From contig NZ_JACHJG010000025.1 in assembly GCF_014203545.1 (NCBI RefSeq), positions 1-46,044 on the forward strand: a stretch of DNA of 46,044 nt, given 5' to 3'. The notes beneath the pieces are model-generated. The model had not been told where the DNA came from. It did not search any database and worked only from the letters and a program-made list of their open reading frames with translations. Shown here piece after piece: positions 22,992 through 31,310 of this stretch (the first letter of the stretch is position 1; each line of letters begins with the position of its first letter). The translations under genes and the position numbers were made by a program. This DNA comes from Streptomyces netropsis. GTDB taxonomy: Bacteria; Actinomycetota; Actinomycetes; Streptomycetales; Streptomycetaceae.

Positions 22992-23741
22992 CGGCTGGTC
23001 CCCTTGCGGTTCGTTGCTGACCCATGTGCCCTTGAGCCCCGAGAAGGACGAGCGCACGTGGATCGGGATGTTGTAACGGCGTGCGTACTCGACGCAGCGG
23101 TGCAGCAGCACCTTGGACCCGGAGCTCGCCAGCTCCAGCATGTCCTCGAACGAGATCCACTCGATCTTCCGGGCCTTCTTCACGACCCGCGGATCGGCGG
23201 TGAAGACCCCGTCGACGTCGGTGTAGATCTCGCACACCTCGGCGTTCAGCGCCGCGGCCAGCGCGACGGCGGTGGTGTCGCTACCGCCGCGGCCCAGGGT
23301 GGTGATGTCCTTCTTGTCCTGGGACACACCCTGGAAACCGGCCACGATCGCGATGTTGCCCGCGTCGACGGACTGCTGGATGCGGCCCGGCGTGACATCG
23401 ATGATCCGCGCTTTGTTGTGGACCGAGTCGGTGATGACTCCGGCCTGGCTCCCGGTGAACGACTGTGCCTCGTGACCGAGGTTTTTGATCGCCATCGCCA
23501 GCAGCGCCATGGAGATACGCTCTCCGGCGGTCAGCAGCATGTCGAACTCGCGCCCGGCAGGGATCGGCGAAACCTGCGCGGCGAGATCGATCAACTCGTC
23601 CGTCGTGTCACCCATCGCGGAAACCACGACGACCACCTGGTGGCCGTTCTTCTTGGCTTCCACGATTCGCTTGGCGACCCGCTTGATGCCTTCGGCATCG
23701 GCAACGGAGGAGCCTCCGTACTTCTGCACGACAAGGCCCAC
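22470..23741 (-). CDS. ask: Aspartate kinase, alpha subunit
   Basis: The 423 residues begin MGLVVQKYGGSSVADAEGIK, the KxGGSS kinase motif. The ATP/aspartate domain runs to about 250 (TLGRGGSDTTAVALAAALNA, YTDVDGVFTADPR). It is followed by two ACT domains (VTVVGVPDKPGEAATIFRAI and ISLVGAGMKTNPGVTATFFE) that bind lysine and threonine. The enzyme phosphorylates aspartate, committing it to the lysine/threonine/methionine family. Actinobacterial aspartokinases are alpha2beta2, with beta made from an internal start (see 22470-22991). An inverted repeat lies upstream at about 23824-23843. Confidence 0.96.
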   Translation of the reverse strand: MGLVVQKYGGSSVADAEGIKRVAKRIVEAKKNGHQVVVVVSAMGDTTDELIDLAAQVSPIPAGREFDMLLTAGERISMALLAMAIKNLGHEAQSFTGSQAGVITDSVHNKARIIDVTPGRIQQSVDAGNIAIVAGFQGVSQDKKDITTLGRGGSDTTAVALAAALNAEVCEIYTDVDGVFTADPRVVKKARKIEWISFEDMLELASSGSKVLLHRCVEYARRYNIPIHVRSSFSGLKGTWVSNEPQGDQPMEQAIISGVAHDTSEAKVTVVGVPDKPGEAATIFRAIADAEINIDMVVQNVSAASTGLTDISFTLPKTEGRKAIAALEKTKAGIGFDSLRYDDQIAKISLVGAGMKTNPGVTATFFEALSDAGVNIELISTSEIRISVVTRADDVNEAVRAVHTAFGLDTDSDEAVVYGGTGR

Positions 23742-24058
23742 GTGCGCTCCTCGCAGCTATATGTAATGAGGTCGACTCAGTCTAACGAGCAGGCCGAATC
23801 CACCTCGCCAATATCACATGGTGAGACACCATGCTCACCACATGACCGGCGCGGCAGGCCGTGCGACGTCCCTGTCGCACCCGGCCGCGCCCGTTCCGCG
23901 ACGGTCCCTGCCCGTATCGCCGGAGCGCACACGGGAACGTAAGCCAGGTCACACGCCGGGCCGCCGCCCGGTCGCCGTTCTCCGGCTCCCGGGCTCCCGA
24001 CTTCCGGCACCCGGGCCCCTGACTCCAGGCTCCCGGGCTCCGGCTACCAGCAACCGGC
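23742..24058. promoter_or_regulatory. Intergenic region upstream of ask
   Basis: No gene is supported. TGGTGAG (about 23819-23825) pairs with CTCACCA (about 23834-23840) as a spaced inverted repeat about 85 bases before the ask start, a candidate control site or leader hairpin. Nearer the DUF5063 stop (23,980-24,055) the sequence is low complexity, with repeated GGCTCCCGGGCTCC-like units. Confidence 0.4.
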
Positions 24059-24715
24059 TCAGATCGAGCGCAGTCCCAGCGGGCCCGCGATCTCGGCCGC
24101 CATGACCTTGCCCGCCTCCTCGGCCAGCTGCTCCTCCGCCGCGGCGTCGTCCGTGTCCAGCCCGCCCAGCTCGTCCAGCGGCTGGTCCAGACGTACGTGC
24201 GCGACGAGCGACTGCAGCGCCCGCAGCGCGGCGGTGGCGGTCGGGCCCCAGTTCGACAGGTAGGAGAACTGCCACCACCACAGCGCCTCGCTGACCCGGC
24301 CGTCGCGATAGTGCGCCATGCCGTGCCGCAGGTCGGTGATGATGTCGGCGAGGTCGTCCGAGATCCGGCACGCGACGGGCGCGCTGCGCGGCACGTACGG
24401 GTCGAACACCTCCGAATAGACGTCGACCGGGTCCAGCAGCCTCGCGAACCGCTCGCGCAGCTCGTCGACGTCCGGCTCCGGGCCCACGTCCGGTTCGTAC
24501 CGCTCGTCCGGCAGGAAGTCCTCGTGGGCGCCCAGCCGACCGCCGGTCAGGATGAGCTGGGAGACCTCCAGCAGCAGGAAGGGAACGGCACTGTCGGGCT
24601 CGTCGCCTCGGGACACCTCGGCGACGGCCACGATGAAGCTCTCGATCGAGTCCGCGATCTGGACCGCGAAATCGTCCGGATCGCGCTTGGCGTCGTGAAG
24701 CGTTGCGTCAGACAT
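24059..24715 (-). CDS. DUF5063 domain protein
   Basis: ATG 24715 (MSDATLHDAKRDPDDFAVQI) overlaps the recR stop by eight bases, with GGGAG upstream inside recR. The 218 residues are acidic and helical. Landmarks are IADSIESFIVAVAEVSRGDE, FLLLEVSQLILTGGRL, an RISDDLADIITDLRHGMAHY helix and SEALWWWQFSYLSNWGPTAT. It is cytoplasmic with no known function. Its genes are regularly found directly behind recR in streptomycetes, which suggests shared expression more than a proven role in repair. Confidence 0.88.
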   Translation of the reverse strand: MSDATLHDAKRDPDDFAVQIADSIESFIVAVAEVSRGDEPDSAVPFLLLEVSQLILTGGRLGAHEDFLPDERYEPDVGPEPDVDELRERFARLLDPVDVYSEVFDPYVPRSAPVACRISDDLADIITDLRHGMAHYRDGRVSEALWWWQFSYLSNWGPTATAALRALQSLVAHVRLDQPLDELGGLDTDDAAAEEQLAEEAGKVMAAEIAGPLGLRSI

Positions 24716-25307
24716 CGAGAAGTCGTCTCCCTTCGAAGGCACGCCCGAGCGTGACCTCGTCGGCATATTCCAGATCTCCACCCACAGGCAGACCACTGGC
24801 CAGCCTCGTGACCTTCAAACCCATGGGCTTCACCATGCGCGCGAGGTACGTGGCCGTGGCCTCACCCTCAAGATTGGGGTCGGTGGCCAGGATCAGCTCG
24901 GTGACCGTGCCGTCCGCGAGCCGCGCCAGCAGCTCACGGATCCGCAGGTCGTCCGGGCCCACGCCCTCGATGGGGCTGATCGCCCCGCCGAGCACGTGAT
25001 AGCGACCGCGGAATTCCCGCGTCCGCTCGATTGCGACGACGTCCTTGGACTCCTCCACGACGCAGATCACCGCAAGATCGCGGCGCGGGTCGGAACAGAC
25101 CCGGCACCGCTCCTCCTGCGCCACATTGCCGCAGACCACACAGAACCGGACCTTCGCCTTGACCTCGGTCAGTGCGTGGGCGAGCCGGCGGACGTCGGCC
25201 GGCTCGGCCTGGAGGATGTGGAAGGCGATCCGCTGCGCGCTCTTGGGACCGACGCCGGGCAGCCTGCCCAACTCGTCGATGAGGTCCTGGACCACGCCTT
25301 CATACAC
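24708..25307 (-). CDS. recR: Recombination mediator protein RecR
   Basis: The 199 residues are full length. The helix-hairpin-helix opening is MYEGVVQDLIDELGRLPGVG. The four-Cys zinc site is CVVCGN...CRVCSD (about 56-71), and the Toprim domain contains ICVVEESKDVVAIERT and ILATDPNLEGEATATYLARM. RecR loads RecA at gaps together with RecO. It is coupled to the downstream DUF5063 gene by an 8-base overlap and lies about 90 bases behind ybaB. Confidence 0.96.
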   Translation of the reverse strand: MYEGVVQDLIDELGRLPGVGPKSAQRIAFHILQAEPADVRRLAHALTEVKAKVRFCVVCGNVAQEERCRVCSDPRRDLAVICVVEESKDVVAIERTREFRGRYHVLGGAISPIEGVGPDDLRIRELLARLADGTVTELILATDPNLEGEATATYLARMVKPMGLKVTRLASGLPVGGDLEYADEVTLGRAFEGRRLLDV

Positions 25308-25396
25308 GGATCGGATTCTCCTTCTGCGCTTCTTCGGTTAAGGGTGTTTCAGCGGTTGCGGCTCGCCGGTTACGGGCGGTCCGCCACCGGCCGGTC

Positions 25397-25738
25397 TCAG
25401 AACGGCAGACCGGGGATGCCGCCGCCGCCCAGGCCCTGGGCGAGCGGGCCCAGCTTCTGCTGCTGCAGCTGCTGGGCGGTGGCGTTGGCGTCGCGCACCG
25501 CGGCGAGGACGAGGTCCGCGAGGGTCTCGGTGTCCTCGGGGTCCACGGCCTTGGGGTCGATGACCAGTGCCTGGAGCTCGCCGGCGCCGGTGACCGTGGC
25601 CTTCACCAGGCCACCGCCCGCCGTGCCCTCGACCGGGGTCCGAGCCAGCTCCTCCTGGGCCGCGGCGAGGTCCTGCTGCATCTTCTGGGCCTGCTGGAGC
25701 AGCTGCTGCATGTTCGGCTGGCCACCACCGGGAATCAC
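25397..25738 (-). CDS. YbaB/EbfC family nucleoid-associated protein
   Basis: GTG 25738 follows AGGAG at seven bases and gives 113 residues beginning MIPGGGQPNMQQLLQQAQKM. The helical first half (QDLAAAQEELARTPVEG) and the strand segment LVKATVTGAGELQALVIDP are typical. The helix TLADLVLAAVRDANATAQQL and a Gly-rich tail complete it. Dimers of this family bind DNA as tweezers and coat the nucleoid. It lies between dnaX and recR on one strand, the usual bacterial order. Confidence 0.93.
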   Translation of the reverse strand: MIPGGGQPNMQQLLQQAQKMQQDLAAAQEELARTPVEGTAGGGLVKATVTGAGELQALVIDPKAVDPEDTETLADLVLAAVRDANATAQQLQQQKLGPLAQGLGGGGIPGLPF

Positions 25739-25902
25739 GGGTTCGCTCCTGGCTGTCGACGACGATTGCTTCGGTAGCCCGAGCCTACGTGCTCGTCGCG
25801 CGCCGCGCCCTACGCCGTCGGAAGAAGTCCGGGAGCGCCCGGGGGCGCGGGCGGCGCCATCGCGTCGCCCGCAGTCCGTCGGCCCGGGCTCCCACGCGCC
25901 GG

Positions 25903-28263
25903 CTACTCGTTGGCGATCTCCTCGATGACGGTCGCGCCCAGCTCGCGCACGATCAGATCGTGGCCGGTCAGCGCGGTGTCGTCGAGATCCGGGTCGTCCT
26001 CGGCGGGCATGTCGTCCTCGATCGCGACATGCGGCGGCTCGGGCTCCCGCTGCGGCTGGGACGGCTGGAACTGCCCCGCCGAGGGCCCTGCCGGGGCCTG
26101 ACGCGCCTGCGGGGCGGGAGCGGCGGGCGGGGCCGCGGGGGCCGCGGCAGCGGCCTGCGCCGGCCGGGGCGCGGCGGGAGCACCGCCCTGACCGCCGGAG
26201 AAGCCGCCCGAGAAGCCGCTGGAGGCACCCGGGGTACCGGCAGAGCCGAAGCCGCCGCCCGGCCCGCCGAAGCCGCCCGGGCCGCCCCCGAAGCCACCGC
26301 CGGGCGCGCTGCCGCCGCCGGAGGGATCGACGACCAGCTCGACCTTCCACTGCACGCCGAGCGCGTCGCTGAGCGCCTGGCGGAGCACGTCCTCGCTGCC
26401 GCTGTTGGCGAAGCTGTCGCGCGCTCCCGCGTTGGAGAAGCCGACCTGGACCGTGCTGCCGTCGAAGCCGACGACCTGGGCGTTCTGGCTGAGCAGGATC
26501 CACGTGAAACGGCGGCGGTTCTTGACCGCCTCCAGGATGTCCGGCCACATCTGCCGCACCTGGGCGGGGTCACCGCTCTGCGGCGGCTGCTGGCCGTACG
26601 AGCCACCGGACGCGGCCGGGGCCGCCGCCGGGGCGGGGGCGGACGGCGCCTGCCCGGGGGCAGCGGCGGAGGGCCAGGCACCGGCCTGAGTCGCCGGGGC
26701 GGCCGCGGCCGGTGGTGCGGACGAGGCGGGAGCGGCGGGCGTGGCAGCGGACGGCCAGGCTCCGGGCTTGCCGCCGCTCGCCGTGCCATTCGCCGCGCCG
26801 CTCTCGGGGCCGACGGCCGCGGTGGGCCAGGCACCGGCCGGGGCCGCCGCAGGGGCGGCGGGCGGCTGGGCGGCCGGGGCCTGAGGCTGGGCCTGCACGG
26901 GCTGCGGCTGTACGGGCTGCGGCTCGGCGGCGGGAGCGGGGGCCACGGGAGCGGCCGGGGCCGCGGCGGGCGCGCCGGAGACCGCCGCGCGGGCGGCGGC
27001 GGGGCCGGTGAGGCCGGAGGCAGCCGCCGGGTCGTGGGCCTGCGACCCCGGGGCGTATCCCATCGCGGGACCGCCCTGCGGCGCACTCACGAAGGCACCG
27101 GCGAGGGCACCGCGCTCCAGCTTGTCGAGCCGGGCCCGCACGGACCGCTCGTCGTCGAAGGCGGCGGGCAGCAGCACCCGCGCGCAGATCAGCTCCAGCT
27201 GGAGCCGCGGGGACGTCGCTCCGCGCATCTCCGTGAGGCCCTCGTTGACCAGGTCGGCGGCGCGGCTCAGCTCGGCGGCACCGAAGACGGACGCCTGCGC
27301 CTGCATGCGCTCCACGACGTCGACGGGGGCGTCGATGAGCCCCTTCTCCACGGCGTCGGGCACGGCGGCGAGGATCACGAGATCACGCAGCCGCTCCAGC
27401 AGGTCCGCCACGAAGCGGCGCGGGTCGTTGCCGCCCTCGATGACGCGGTCGACGACCTCGAAGGCCGCGCCGCCGTCGGCGGCCGCGAAGGCGTCGATCA
27501 CCGAGTCGAGCAGCGAGCCCTCCGTATAGCCGAGGAGGGACGTCGCCATGGCGTATGTCACACCGTCCTCGGCGGCACCGGCCAGCAGCTGGTCCATCAC
27601 GGACATCGAGTCACGCACGGATCCGGCGCCGGCCCGCACGACCAGCGGCAGCACGCCGTCCTCGACGGGGATCGCCTCGCGGCCGCAGACCTCGCCCAGA
27701 TATTCGCGCAGGGTGCCGGGCGGGACGAGCCGGAACGGGTAGTGGTGCGTACGCGACCGGATCGTGCCGATGACCTTCTCGGGCTCGGTGGTCGCGAAGA
27801 TGAACTTGAGGTGCTCCGGCGGCTCCTCGACCACCTTCAGCAGGGCGTTGAAGCCCGCCGAGGTGACCATGTGCGCCTCGTCGATGATGTAGATCTTGTA
27901 GCGGCTGGAGGCGGGCCCGAAGAAGGCCTTCTCCCGCAGCTCACGGGCGTCGTCCACGCCACCGTGGGACGCGGCGTCGATCTCGATGACATCGATGGAA
28001 CCGCGGCCGTTGCGCGCGAGGTCCTGGCAGGACTGGCACTCGCCGCACGGCGTGGGCGTGGGGCCCTGCTCGCAGTTCAGACAGCGGGCGAGGATGCGCG
28101 CGCTGGTCGTCTTGCCACAGCCGCGCGGACCGCTGAACAGATACGCGTGATTGACCCTGTTGTTGCGCAGCGCCTGCTGCAACGGGGTGGTGACATGCTC
28201 CTGCCCGATGACCTCTGCGAAGGACTCGGGGCGGTAGCGGCGGTATAGCGCGAGGGACGACAC
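25903..28263 (-). CDS. dnaX: DNA polymerase III subunit gamma/tau
   Basis: GTG 28263 gives 786 residues starting MSSLALYRRYRPESFAEVIG. The clamp-loader ATPase has Walker A GPRGCGKTT (45-53), the zinc Cys 64, 73, 76 and 79 (CEQGPTPTPCGECQSC), Walker B IYIIDEAH and a sensor segment. Residues from about 400 to 590 form a long Ala/Pro/Gly-rich linker. A further conserved segment follows (RQMWPDILEAVKNRRRFTWI, LLSQNAQVVGFDGSTVQVGF), then a second Gly/Ala/Pro-rich tail. Length suits a full tau form. An upstream open frame to 28371 is not used, since it would run into the SRP RNA gene. Confidence 0.94.
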   Translation of the reverse strand: MSSLALYRRYRPESFAEVIGQEHVTTPLQQALRNNRVNHAYLFSGPRGCGKTTSARILARCLNCEQGPTPTPCGECQSCQDLARNGRGSIDVIEIDAASHGGVDDARELREKAFFGPASSRYKIYIIDEAHMVTSAGFNALLKVVEEPPEHLKFIFATTEPEKVIGTIRSRTHHYPFRLVPPGTLREYLGEVCGREAIPVEDGVLPLVVRAGAGSVRDSMSVMDQLLAGAAEDGVTYAMATSLLGYTEGSLLDSVIDAFAAADGGAAFEVVDRVIEGGNDPRRFVADLLERLRDLVILAAVPDAVEKGLIDAPVDVVERMQAQASVFGAAELSRAADLVNEGLTEMRGATSPRLQLELICARVLLPAAFDDERSVRARLDKLERGALAGAFVSAPQGGPAMGYAPGSQAHDPAAASGLTGPAAARAAVSGAPAAAPAAPVAPAPAAEPQPVQPQPVQAQPQAPAAQPPAAPAAAPAGAWPTAAVGPESGAANGTASGGKPGAWPSAATPAAPASSAPPAAAAPATQAGAWPSAAAPGQAPSAPAPAAAPAASGGSYGQQPPQSGDPAQVRQMWPDILEAVKNRRRFTWILLSQNAQVVGFDGSTVQVGFSNAGARDSFANSGSEDVLRQALSDALGVQWKVELVVDPSGGGSAPGGGFGGGPGGFGGPGGGFGSAGTPGASSGFSGGFSGGQGGAPAAPRPAQAAAAAPAAPPAAPAPQARQAPAGPSAGQFQPSQPQREPEPPHVAIEDDMPAEDDPDLDDTALTGHDLIVRELGATVIEEIANE

Positions 28264-28352
28264 ACCTACGACGATATCGGGCCGCACTGACAAGTGGTCT
28301 CGATCACAGCCCAGACCCCTGCCCGGGGCCCGCCGCGGGCCCCCCGGGAAAC

Positions 28353-28450
28353 GCAAGGGCCCCCCACGCACCCGCCAGAGCCCACTTACCCTTGCTGCCT
28401 TCCGGCCCTGGGGGAGTTAGGTGAGATAGCGCCACGTGAGGGGCTTGCCC
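28353..28450 (-). ncRNA. ffs: Signal recognition particle RNA (small bacterial type)
   Basis: Read on the minus strand, the apex holds the conserved CAGGGCCGGAAGGCAGCAAG motif, with the GGAA tetraloop and the asymmetric internal loop that binds Ffh. The flanking arms pair over most of their length: GGCAAGCCCC near 28440-28449 is opposite the GGGGCCCTTGC end at 28353-28363. The size (about 98 nt) matches the 4.5S type. It sits directly upstream of dnaX. The exact ends are approximate. Confidence 0.9.
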
Positions 28451-28579
28451 TCAGCCTAGCCGATCCCGGGCGCTGCTCGCGCCCTCCCCTCCCCCGAACC
28501 CTCCCCCGACCCCTCCCGGGCACCCACCTCCGAGGGAGGTGTTCGCGAGCACCCCTCAACGTCTTGTATTGTTTGCGGC

Positions 28580-28664
28580 GGAGGATTCGCCTAGTGGCCT
28601 AGGGCGCACGCTTGGAAAGCGTGTTGGGGGCAACCCCTCACGAGTTCGAATCTCGTATCCTCCG
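28580..28664 (+). tRNA. tRNA-Ser (anticodon GGA)
   Basis: The cloverleaf has acceptor GGAGGAT (28580-28586) with ATCCTCC (28657-28663) and discriminator G (28664). The anticodon arm CACGC-TTGGAAA-GCGTG gives GGA. A long variable arm (TTGGGGGCAACCCCT) is typical of serine tRNAs, and the T-arm is ACGAG-TTCGAAT-CTCGT. CCA is not encoded. A terminator hairpin follows at 28689-28722. Confidence 0.96.
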
Positions 28665-28688
28665 CACAGTGCCTCACCGGGCACTAAC

Positions 28689-28722
28689 GAAGGCCCCGAC
28701 CGGGAAACCGGCCGGGGCCTTC
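28689..28722 (+). terminator. Terminator of tRNA-Ser
   Basis: GAAGGCCCCG pairs with CGGGGCCTTC around an inner CCGG...CCGG stem. It lies 24 bases after the tRNA. Most of it is the left copy of the 36-bp direct repeat. Confidence 0.85.
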
Positions 28723-28728
28723 GTGTTT
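28693..28728 (+). repeat. 36-bp direct repeat, left copy
   Basis: Identical to 32890-32925. It starts inside the left arm of the tRNA-Ser terminator (GCCCCGACCGGG...) and ends TTCGTGTTT. The two copies enclose a cassette of three genes. Confidence 0.85.
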
Positions 28729-28735
28729 CTCCGCC

Positions 28736-30052
28736 TCAGCCTGCGGCCTGCCCGTCCGCAGCCGCCCTGACGGGTTCTTCCGGTGCCGTCGGCAGACCGC
28801 CGAGCCTGCTGACCGGGGACAGGACGAGTGCGATCAGTACGGCGGCGGATCCGATGGCCGCCGCGGTCAGCGCGCCATGGGCGCCGATACGGCCGGACAG
28901 CAGGCCCGCCGAGAGGCCGCCGAGTGCGCCGCCGCCGAACAGCAGGGTCCGGAAGACCGCCGTCATCCGGCCCGTCATCGACTGCGGGGTGCCGGCCTGG
29001 CGCAGGCTGACGATGATCACGCCGGCGACGCCGAGTCCGAGATAGGTGGTGAAGAAGGAGAGGACGAACATCCCCACCATCACCGGCCGGGGGCCGGCGG
29101 CCACGGCGATCAGCGTCGGGCCGATGAGAAGGGCCGACTGGGCGACCAGGTAGACCAGCCCGAGCCGGAAGCGCCGGATGACCTTCCGGGAGATCGCCGC
29201 GCCGATCACTCCGCCCACGGAGGCGGTGGCGAAGATGCCGCCGAGGGTCGTCGGGGCCAGGTGCAGGTCACGTGTTCCGTACAGCAGGAACATCGTCCAC
29301 ACGGTGACCATGGAGAAGTTGCAGCAGAACCCTATGAGCGCAAGGGACCGCAGGACCGGGTTCTTCAGGACCCAGCGCAGACCGTCCCGGAGCTCGGTCG
29401 GCAGGTGCCGGCGTACGGCCGAGGGCCGGGGGCGGGGCTCGGGGGTGCGGATGAGCAGCAGTGAGGCCAGGGACACCAGATAGGAGAACGCGTCCACGAT
29501 CAGCGCCACGGGTGCGGTCAGGGCGCCGATCAGGACACCGGCGAGCCCGGGTCCCGCCACATCGGCCGCCGATGAGCTCATCCCCGTCTTGGCGCCGGCT
29601 TCGACGTAGTGCCGGGGATCGCGCACCAGGGTGGGCACGTAGGACATCCAGCTCACGTCGAACAGCACCGAGGCGACACCGACGGCGCAGGCGATCACCA
29701 GCAGCGAGACCAGGCTGAGCGCGTCCGTCCAGTACAGGACGGGCACGAGGGCCAGCAGGACCATCCGGACGAGGTTGGCGCCGAGCATGAGCCGTCGCCG
29801 CCGGGCCCGGTCCACCCACACCCCGAAGACCAGGGCGAGACCGAGGTAGGGGACGAGTTGCAGGAAGCGCAGGACACCGACCTGCTCGTCGGTGGCGTCG
29901 AAGGCGGTGACCGCGGTCAGCGGCAGGGCGAGGTTCGTGACCTGGGTGCCGAGGAGCGAGAGTGACTCGCCGAGCCAGAACTTGAGGAAGTCGCCGTTGC
30001 GCCAGAGGCTTTCCTTCGGCGGTTCCACGGTGCGTGTCTGCGCGGCGGTCAT
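28736..30052 (-). CDS. MFS transporter (MFS_3 / exporter type)
   Basis: ATG 30052 overlaps the stop of the PLP enzyme gene (ATGA) and gives 438 residues with about 12 membrane segments. The order fits group-3 MFS exporters: NGDFLKFWLGESLSLLGTQV at the start, the VWVDRARRRRLMLGANLVRM loop after helix 2, the VGVASVLFDVSWMSYVPTLV helix, and a long central loop (RTPEPRPRPSAVRRHLPTEL). These proteins expel small molecules using the proton gradient. Coupling to the PLP enzyme suggests that it exports that enzyme's product. It is the first gene inside the 36-bp repeats. Confidence 0.9.
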   Translation of the reverse strand: MTAAQTRTVEPPKESLWRNGDFLKFWLGESLSLLGTQVTNLALPLTAVTAFDATDEQVGVLRFLQLVPYLGLALVFGVWVDRARRRRLMLGANLVRMVLLALVPVLYWTDALSLVSLLVIACAVGVASVLFDVSWMSYVPTLVRDPRHYVEAGAKTGMSSSAADVAGPGLAGVLIGALTAPVALIVDAFSYLVSLASLLLIRTPEPRPRPSAVRRHLPTELRDGLRWVLKNPVLRSLALIGFCCNFSMVTVWTMFLLYGTRDLHLAPTTLGGIFATASVGGVIGAAISRKVIRRFRLGLVYLVAQSALLIGPTLIAVAAGPRPVMVGMFVLSFFTTYLGLGVAGVIIVSLRQAGTPQSMTGRMTAVFRTLLFGGGALGGLSAGLLSGRIGAHGALTAAAIGSAAVLIALVLSPVSRLGGLPTAPEEPVRAAADGQAAG

Positions 30053-31287
30053 CGCCGTCCCTGGCCGGCGAGGTCCGCGACCGCGTCGGCGACATGGTCC
30101 ACCTCCTCCTCGGTGTTGTAGTAGTGCGGCGACAGGCGCAGGCACCATTCGACGCCCTTGTCCGCGAAGTCGAACTGGGCGAACTCACGGAAGCTGAGTG
30201 CCGAGTTGATGCCGCGGGCGTCCATGGCTGCCTTGAACGGCTGCGGCTGCCAGCCCTCCACTCCGAAGGTGACGAGCGCGGCAAGGCGCGGGCCACGGTC
30301 GAGCACGCGCACCCCGGGTACGGTTTCGAGCCGGTCGCGCAGCCGGGCCGCGAGCGCCGGTGTGCGCTGCTCGATGGCCTCGATGCCGACCTTGCGGGCG
30401 TAGCGCGTCGCGGCGGCGCTGCCGAGCACCGTGGCGTAGGGGAACTCCCACTCCTCGAACCGGGCCGCCGTCCCCACGGGCTCGTAGCCGCCCGGCTCGG
30501 TCCAGCGTGCGCCGTGCATGTCGATGAACAGCGGTTCGTAGCCCGCGCGCAGGACGCGGTCGGAGACGTACAGGAATCCGGAGCCGCGCGGGCCGCGGAG
30601 GAACTTGCGGCAGGTGGCGGTGAGGAGGTCGCAGCCGATCTCTTCCACGTCGATGACGAACTGGCCCACCGACTGGCAGGCGTCGACCAGGTAGAGCAGG
30701 TCCAGCTCGCGGCAGTGGCGGCCGATCCGGGCAACCGGCGAGACGAGACCCGAGTTGGTGGGGACATGGGTGGCGGACACCAGGCGGGGGCGGTGGGTCC
30801 GCATCAGCGCGGCCATCGCCTCCACATCGACCCCGCCCTCGGGTGCGTCGGGCGCATGGACGATGCGTACGCCGAACCGCTTGCGCAGGGACAGGAAGGC
30901 GATCTGGTTGGAGACGAAGTCGTCGCGGGTGGTGAGGATGACGTCGTCGGTCTCGAACGGGATCGAGGACAGGGCGTTGGCGTAGGCGTGGGTGGCGCTG
31001 CCCGCGAAGGCGATGTTGTCGGGCGTGGCGTTGATGAGGGCGGCGATCTCCGTGTAGAACTCGCGGACTTCGGCAGCCCGGGCGGCCGACGCCTCGTAAC
31101 CACCCATCCGCGCCTCGAGGTTCAGATGGCCGACCATCACGTCGAGGACCGGGGCTGCCAGCAGGCCACAGCCCGCGTTGTTGAAGTGGATGACCTTCCG
31201 GCACCCCGGGGTTTCGGCCCGCAGGGCGGCGACGTCCAGCTGAAGTGCTTCCCGAGCTGATCCAGTAGCGCTATTCTCATCTCTCAT
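30049..31287 (-). CDS. PLP-dependent enzyme, class V aminotransferase / cysteine desulfurase-like
   Basis: The 412 residues start at ATG 31287, the only usable start: the next codons offer no alternative, and no ribosome-binding site precedes it. Fold-type I features are VIHFNNAGCGLLAAPVLDVM, the cofactor loop GSATHAYANALSS, the Asp motif LLYLVDACQSVGQ and the Lys in LTATCRKFLRGPRGSGFLYV that should hold PLP. The GGYEASAARAAEVREFYTEI helix and overall plan recall EgtE-like C-S lyases and isopenicillin-N-epimerase-like proteins, more than true IscS: no mobile Cys loop is evident. Substrate unknown. It is coupled to an MFS exporter and faces a MocR-type regulator. Confidence 0.87.
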   Translation of the reverse strand: MRDENSATGSAREALQLDVAALRAETPGCRKVIHFNNAGCGLLAAPVLDVMVGHLNLEARMGGYEASAARAAEVREFYTEIAALINATPDNIAFAGSATHAYANALSSIPFETDDVILTTRDDFVSNQIAFLSLRKRFGVRIVHAPDAPEGGVDVEAMAALMRTHRPRLVSATHVPTNSGLVSPVARIGRHCRELDLLYLVDACQSVGQFVIDVEEIGCDLLTATCRKFLRGPRGSGFLYVSDRVLRAGYEPLFIDMHGARWTEPGGYEPVGTAARFEEWEFPYATVLGSAAATRYARKVGIEAIEQRTPALAARLRDRLETVPGVRVLDRGPRLAALVTFGVEGWQPQPFKAAMDARGINSALSFREFAQFDFADKGVEWCLRLSPHYYNTEEEVDHVADAVADLAGQGRR

Positions 31288-31310
31288 GAATGACGGTAGC
31301 ACTTCTGGTG
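31264..31310. promoter_or_regulatory. Overlapping divergent start codons (CATG) and embedded promoters
   Basis: The ATG of the regulator (31286-31288) and that of the PLP enzyme (31287-31285) share the palindrome CATG at 31285-31288. Neither has a Shine-Dalgarno sequence. TATTCT (31272-31277) and, on the other strand, TACCGT (near 31294-31299) could be -10 boxes for leaderless transcripts, so each promoter would lie inside the other's coding sequence. Confidence 0.6.

Noticed and set aside
22533..23942. Long plus-strand open frame opposite ask
   Set aside because: Its Asp/Arg/Val-rich translation is the usual antisense shadow of a conserved high-GC gene.
23980..24055. Possible CRISPR-like or satellite repeat
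   Set aside because: The GGCTCCCGGGCTCC units are short, irregular and unspaced; this is simple GC-rich low complexity.
25789..28248. 819-codon plus-strand open frame opposite dnaX
   Set aside because: Gly/Arg-rich shadow of the Ala/Pro linker of DnaX; no recognisable domain.
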